Part shown: in pieces, positions 6,912 through 9,187 of the stretch | How the letters are laid out: every line of letters begins with the position of its first letter | Numbering within the stretch: position 1 is the stretch's first letter | The notes under the pieces: generated by a model | What the model was told of the DNA's origin: nothing | Seen by the model: only the letters and a program-made list of their open reading frames with translations | Databases searched by the model: none | Assembly (NCBI GenBank): GCA_037444165.1 | Contig: JBBIMX010000083.1 | Location: forward strand, 1-9,187 | Length of the DNA: 9,187 nt | Direction: 5' to 3' | Source: CALIBK01 sp037444165 | Lineage (GTDB): Bacteria > Desulfobacterota > BSN033 > UBA1163 | Made by a program: the position numbers and the translations under genes

Positions 6912-7025
6912 CCCTTGAGTCATCTTTCCTCGGTCAATAAGGGGGTAAATGGTGAAGAAATGCGGAAATGGTTTCAGCCTCTGGTTTATTCTTTGGTTGA
7001 GGACACTCCGAAAGGGTGAGGGGGA

Positions 7026-7772
7026 ATGATGTTAACGCCTCGTGAACGAGAAAGGTATGACCGTCAAATCATGATAGGGGATATTGGAGTGGAGGGGCAG
7101 GAGAAACTGAAACGCTCCTGTCTGGCGATTGCAGGAGCGGGTGGCTTGGGTTCGCCCATTGCTTTTTATCTTACGGCTGCGGGGATTGGAACACTTCGAA
7201 TTATTGATCATGATCGGGTCAGTCTGAGTAACCTGAATCGTCAAATCCTTCACTGGGAAGAGGATATTGGCCAAAAGAAAGTAGACTCTGCAAAAAGAAA
7301 GTTAGAAAGATTGAACTCCACCATTCGAATCGAAGCCATTGCCGAGACGATTACTGAAAACAATGCCTCCTCCCTTTTTGAAGGATGCGATGCGATTCTG
7401 GATGCCATGGATAACCTCTCCACCCGATACATACTGAATCGATGTGCGATAGAAAAGGGAATTCCCTTCATTCATGGAGCAGTCTATGGTTTTGAAGGAA
7501 GGGCCATGACCATTCTCCCTGGTAAATCGGCCTGCCTGAGATGCCTCTATCGAGGGACCCTCCCTCAGGAGAAATTCCCTGTCATAGGAATGGCACCTGC
7601 GGTGATTGGTTGCATTCAAGCCACAGAAGCCGTTAAATATTTATTGGGAATCGGGAAACTTCTGACGAATCGGCTTCTTCTCTACGATGGTTTAGAGCTT
7701 ACCTTTAATGAATTTGCCATAGAGCGGAATCCAGATTGTGATCACTGTGGATCTCTTCCTATCAAGGAGTGA
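7026..7772 (+). CDS. ThiF/MoeB/HesA-family adenylyltransferase (E1-like)
   Basis: This ATP-dependent enzyme adenylates the C-terminal glycine of a MoaD/ThiS-type carrier, the first step in loading it with sulfur for molybdopterin/tungstopterin or thiamine synthesis. It has 248 residues, typical of bacterial MoeB/ThiF. It shows RYDRQ (10-14), the nucleotide loop AGAGGLGSP (36-44), SNLNRQ (68-73), K85, the DAMDN segment (126-130, D129), and two zinc-binding pairs CLRC (170-173) and CDHC (238-241). The loop before VIGCIQATEAVKYLLG reads QEKFPVIGMAP and lacks the cysteine that ThiF and MOCS3-type enzymes carry there, which suggests an adenylation-only role like that of MoeB. Two ATGs occur in tandem (7026, 7029); the second has better spacing from GAGGGGG. 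The MoaD-like partner follows after 3 bases. The nearby iron-sulfur and NrfD genes favour a pterin-cofactor role over thiamine. Confidence 0.9.
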   Translation: MMLTPRERERYDRQIMIGDIGVEGQEKLKRSCLAIAGAGGLGSPIAFYLTAAGIGTLRIIDHDRVSLSNLNRQILHWEEDIGQKKVDSAKRKLERLNSTIRIEAIAETITENNASSLFEGCDAILDAMDNLSTRYILNRCAIEKGIPFIHGAVYGFEGRAMTILPGKSACLRCLYRGTLPQEKFPVIGMAPAVIGCIQATEAVKYLLGIGKLLTNRLLLYDGLELTFNEFAIERNPDCDHCGSLPIKE

Positions 7773-7775
7773 AGA

Positions 7776-8048
7776 ATGGCGGTTAAAGTTCATATCCATA
7801 CGACCCATCGACAATTTACGAATGGGGCAGAGGTGGTGGAGGTGGAAGGGCAAACCGTGGGGGAATGTCTGGATCACCTCATTCACCAATACCCGGCAAT
7901 GGAAAAAGCCTTATTTGTTAAAAAGGGAAAACTTCTCAATCATGTGGAAGTCTACCTCAATCACGCAAGTGCCTATCCTAATGAACTTCTTAAACCCGTG
8001 AAGGATGGTGACGAGATTCATTTGGTCTTGATGCTTGCCGGAGGATAG
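7776..8048 (+). CDS. MoaD/ThiS-family sulfur-carrier protein ending in Gly-Gly
   Basis: This small beta-grasp carrier protein has 90 residues and the canonical C-terminus DGDEIHLVLMLAGG. The terminal Gly-Gly (89-90) is the site adenylated by the E1-like enzyme and converted to thiocarboxylate. Other family features are the EVEGQTVGECLDHLIHQYP segment (22-40) and a conserved internal stretch, VEVYLN (57-62), before the C-terminal strand. It contains one cysteine, C31. Its ribosome binding site AAGGAG overlaps the stop of the ThiF-type gene, and the spacing is 3 bases, so the two are translationally linked. It differs from a minimal MoaD in having an extended N-terminus (about residues 1-20). 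It could feed sulfur to a tungsten/molybdenum pterin or to another acceptor. I see no MoaE-like partner in the window. Confidence 0.92.
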   Translation: MAVKVHIHTTHRQFTNGAEVVEVEGQTVGECLDHLIHQYPAMEKALFVKKGKLLNHVEVYLNHASAYPNELLKPVKDGDEIHLVLMLAGG

Positions 8049-8060
8049 AGGACAGAACCA

Positions 8061-8888
8061 ATGGATGTGATTGATTTTCATATTCATTATGTGAAGAAGG
8101 AACTGCTCAATCCCACATGGCTAAACTATTTAGAATCGATAAATCCTGAATTCTTTTCAAAGATCGATGAGTTCAGCCAGAATCCTCAGCTCGTGGTGAC
8201 CCATCTAAAAGCAGAAGGGGTTAGGTATGCTGTTGTCCTTCCCGAATGTGCTCCTGCGACCAGTGGATACGTCCCTACGGAAGCGGTAATCGAATATTGC
8301 AGAGATCAAGAAATGCTCATTCCCTTCGCCTCGATCAACCCCAATGTCCACGAGGATATGACTCATCGACTTGAAGAATATGTGAGAGTGGGAGGGGTAA
8401 AGGGGTTAAAACTCCATCCCTCTTACCAATTTTTCTACCCCAATGAGGCGAGACTCTATCCCCTCTATCAGAAGGCCCAAGAGCTGAGGATCCCCATCAT
8501 TTTTCATATCGGCACCTCCATCTTCAGGGGGACTAGGTTAAAATACTGTGATCCTATCTATCTGGACGATGTGGCGGTGGACTTCCCTGATTTAAAGATC
8601 ATCATGGCTCACAGTGGAAGAGGATTCTGGTATGAGGACTGCTTTTCACTTTCCCGCCTTCACAAAAATCTCTATATGGACATCACGGGGCTGCCTCCGC
8701 AAAACCTTCTTCGATACTTCCCGGAGCTCGAAAAGAATTCTGAGAAGATTATTTTTGGCTCGGATTGGCCCACGATGCCCACAAGCATCCGATCCAACAT
8801 TGAGGCCATCAAGCAACTTCCCATAAGCGAAAAGGCGATTGAGTCCATCCTTTATAGGAACGCCCAGAGGATTCTCTTCGGAATATAG
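8061..8888 (+). CDS. COG2159-type metal-dependent amidohydrolase (TIM barrel)
   Basis: This is a predicted metal-dependent hydrolase or decarboxylase of the amidohydrolase superfamily (Amidohydro_2/COG2159 type), 275 residues, complete and of usual length. Visible metal and active-site motifs are DFHIH at the N-terminus (5-9; H7, H9), GLKLHP (115-120, H119), IIFHIGTS (146-153, H149), IIMAHSG (180-186, H184) and FGSDWP (232-237, D235), in the expected order. No signal peptide or membrane segment is present. It follows the MoaD-like gene by 12 bases with an AGAGGA ribosome binding site and is the last gene of the operon. Members of this family include decarboxylases such as ACMSD and aromatic-acid decarboxylases as well as hydrolases of cyclic compounds. 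The substrate cannot be assigned, and its role beside electron-transfer and sulfur-carrier genes is unclear. Confidence 0.88.
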   Translation: MDVIDFHIHYVKKELLNPTWLNYLESINPEFFSKIDEFSQNPQLVVTHLKAEGVRYAVVLPECAPATSGYVPTEAVIEYCRDQEMLIPFASINPNVHEDMTHRLEEYVRVGGVKGLKLHPSYQFFYPNEARLYPLYQKAQELRIPIIFHIGTSIFRGTRLKYCDPIYLDDVAVDFPDLKIIMAHSGRGFWYEDCFSLSRLHKNLYMDITGLPPQNLLRYFPELEKNSEKIIFGSDWPTMPTSIRSNIEAIKQLPISEKAIESILYRNAQRILFGI

Positions 8889-8928
8889 ACCTCCCTTATT
8901 AAAATTTATTAAAATCACGTTGAATTTC

Positions 8929-8948
8929 AATTCGAAAGAGAATTTTTT
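8929..8948 (+). terminator. Weak rho-independent terminator after the amidohydrolase
   Basis: A 5-bp stem, AATTC (8929-8933) and GAATT (8940-8944), encloses a six-base loop and runs into a six-T tract (8943-8948). The stem is short and AT-rich, so termination may be weak, but its position 41 bases after the last stop of the operon is suitable. Confidence 0.35.
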
Positions 8949-8978
8949 CACATTTTACGTAAACTGGCAATTTTTCTC

Positions 8979-9005
8979 TTGACAAAGATTTTTTGTTTTG
9001 ATAAT
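8979..9005 (+). promoter_or_regulatory. Possible sigma-70 promoter for a gene at the right edge
   Basis: A perfect TTGACA (8979-8984) is followed by GATAAT (9000-9005) at a short 15-base spacing, or by TAATAA (9002-9007) at 17 bases. The surrounding DNA is very AT-rich, which raises the chance of accidental matches. Transcription would start near 9012, about 85 bases before a possible gene start at 9098. Confidence 0.4.
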
Positions 9006-9097
9006 AAGTTGTCTAATCTTGGATGATCAGGTTTATTAATTTCCCGCCTTTCTATTATTTAATAAAATTGGATTCTTTAAATAAGGATTTCTAAAAC

Positions 9098-9187
9098 GTG
9101 GTGGCTCTTAATCAAAGAATGGTTGGGTGGGGTTTCTTGAATCCAAATTCTAACGAAATTATTTTTCTCCTTTTATCTCTTTTGGGA
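9098..9187 (+). CDS. Possible N-terminal fragment of a gene running off the right edge
   Basis: An open frame starts at tandem GTG codons (9098, 9101) or an ATG at 9119 and remains open to the end of the window (30 codons). TAAGGA at 9082-9087 is a plausible ribosome binding site, 10 bases before the first GTG, and a promoter-like element lies further upstream. The predicted peptide includes RMVGWGFLNPNSNE followed by a hydrophobic run, IIFLLLSLLG, that could be a membrane helix. It is too short to recognise and may be a chance frame in AT-rich DNA. The rest of 8889-9187 holds no other gene that I can support. Confidence 0.25.
   Translation, partial: MVALNQRMVGWGFLNPNSNEIIFLLLSLLG

Noticed and set aside
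7026..8048. Thiamine biosynthesis (ThiF-ThiS) as the role of the E1/carrier pair
   Set aside because: No thiazole synthase (ThiG), ThiH or other thiamine genes are present, no TPP-riboswitch-like element was seen upstream, and the ThiF-specific cysteine appears absent.

Overview
The window holds nine complete protein-coding genes, possibly the start of a tenth at the right edge, and well-defined regulatory DNA between them. No rRNA, tRNA, CRISPR array or insertion sequence was seen. Moderate GC, strong GGAGG-type ribosome binding sites and the gene content (TAXI-type TRAP transporter, NrfD/four-cluster ferredoxin pair, ThiF/MoaD pair) suggest an anaerobic Gram-negative-type bacterium, most likely Desulfobacterota (former Deltaproteobacteria). 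That assignment is an inference from gene content and was not checked by a search.

Left module (1-4361, plus strand). A promoter with an extended -10 drives a TAXI-family periplasmic solute receptor. A perfect rho-independent terminator lies between the receptor and the fused 4TM/12TM TRAP permease and ends 14 bases before the permease start. A GC-rich REP-like palindrome sits upstream of that terminator. The permease is followed after 9 bases by an isocitrate/isopropylmalate dehydrogenase-family enzyme that most resembles tartrate/D-malate dehydrogenases. Together they read as an uptake-and-oxidation unit for a small hydroxy-carboxylic acid.

Regulator (4396-5175, minus strand). An IclR-family regulator converges on the dehydrogenase and diverges from the next operon. 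Its likely promoter lies inside the longest open frame: the TTG that would begin the longest protein is the first triplet of the -35 box. The true start is therefore probably the internal ATG at 5175, with a very short leader.

Right module (5273-8888, plus strand). A near-consensus sigma-70 promoter precedes five tightly spaced genes: an NrfD/PsrC-type membrane quinone-interacting subunit, a 16-cysteine four-[4Fe-4S] electron-transfer subunit, a ThiF/MoeB-type adenylyltransferase, a MoaD/ThiS-type carrier ending in Gly-Gly, and a COG2159-type amidohydrolase. This set resembles the accessory genes that accompany tungsten/molybdenum pterin enzymes such as aldehyde:ferredoxin oxidoreductases, but no catalytic pterin-enzyme gene is present. 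The operon appears to provide membrane electron transfer and cofactor sulfur chemistry for an oxidoreductase encoded elsewhere, or to form a system of its own.

The last 300 bases are AT-rich, with a weak terminator, a promoter-like TTGACA element and a possible partial gene start with a hydrophobic segment.
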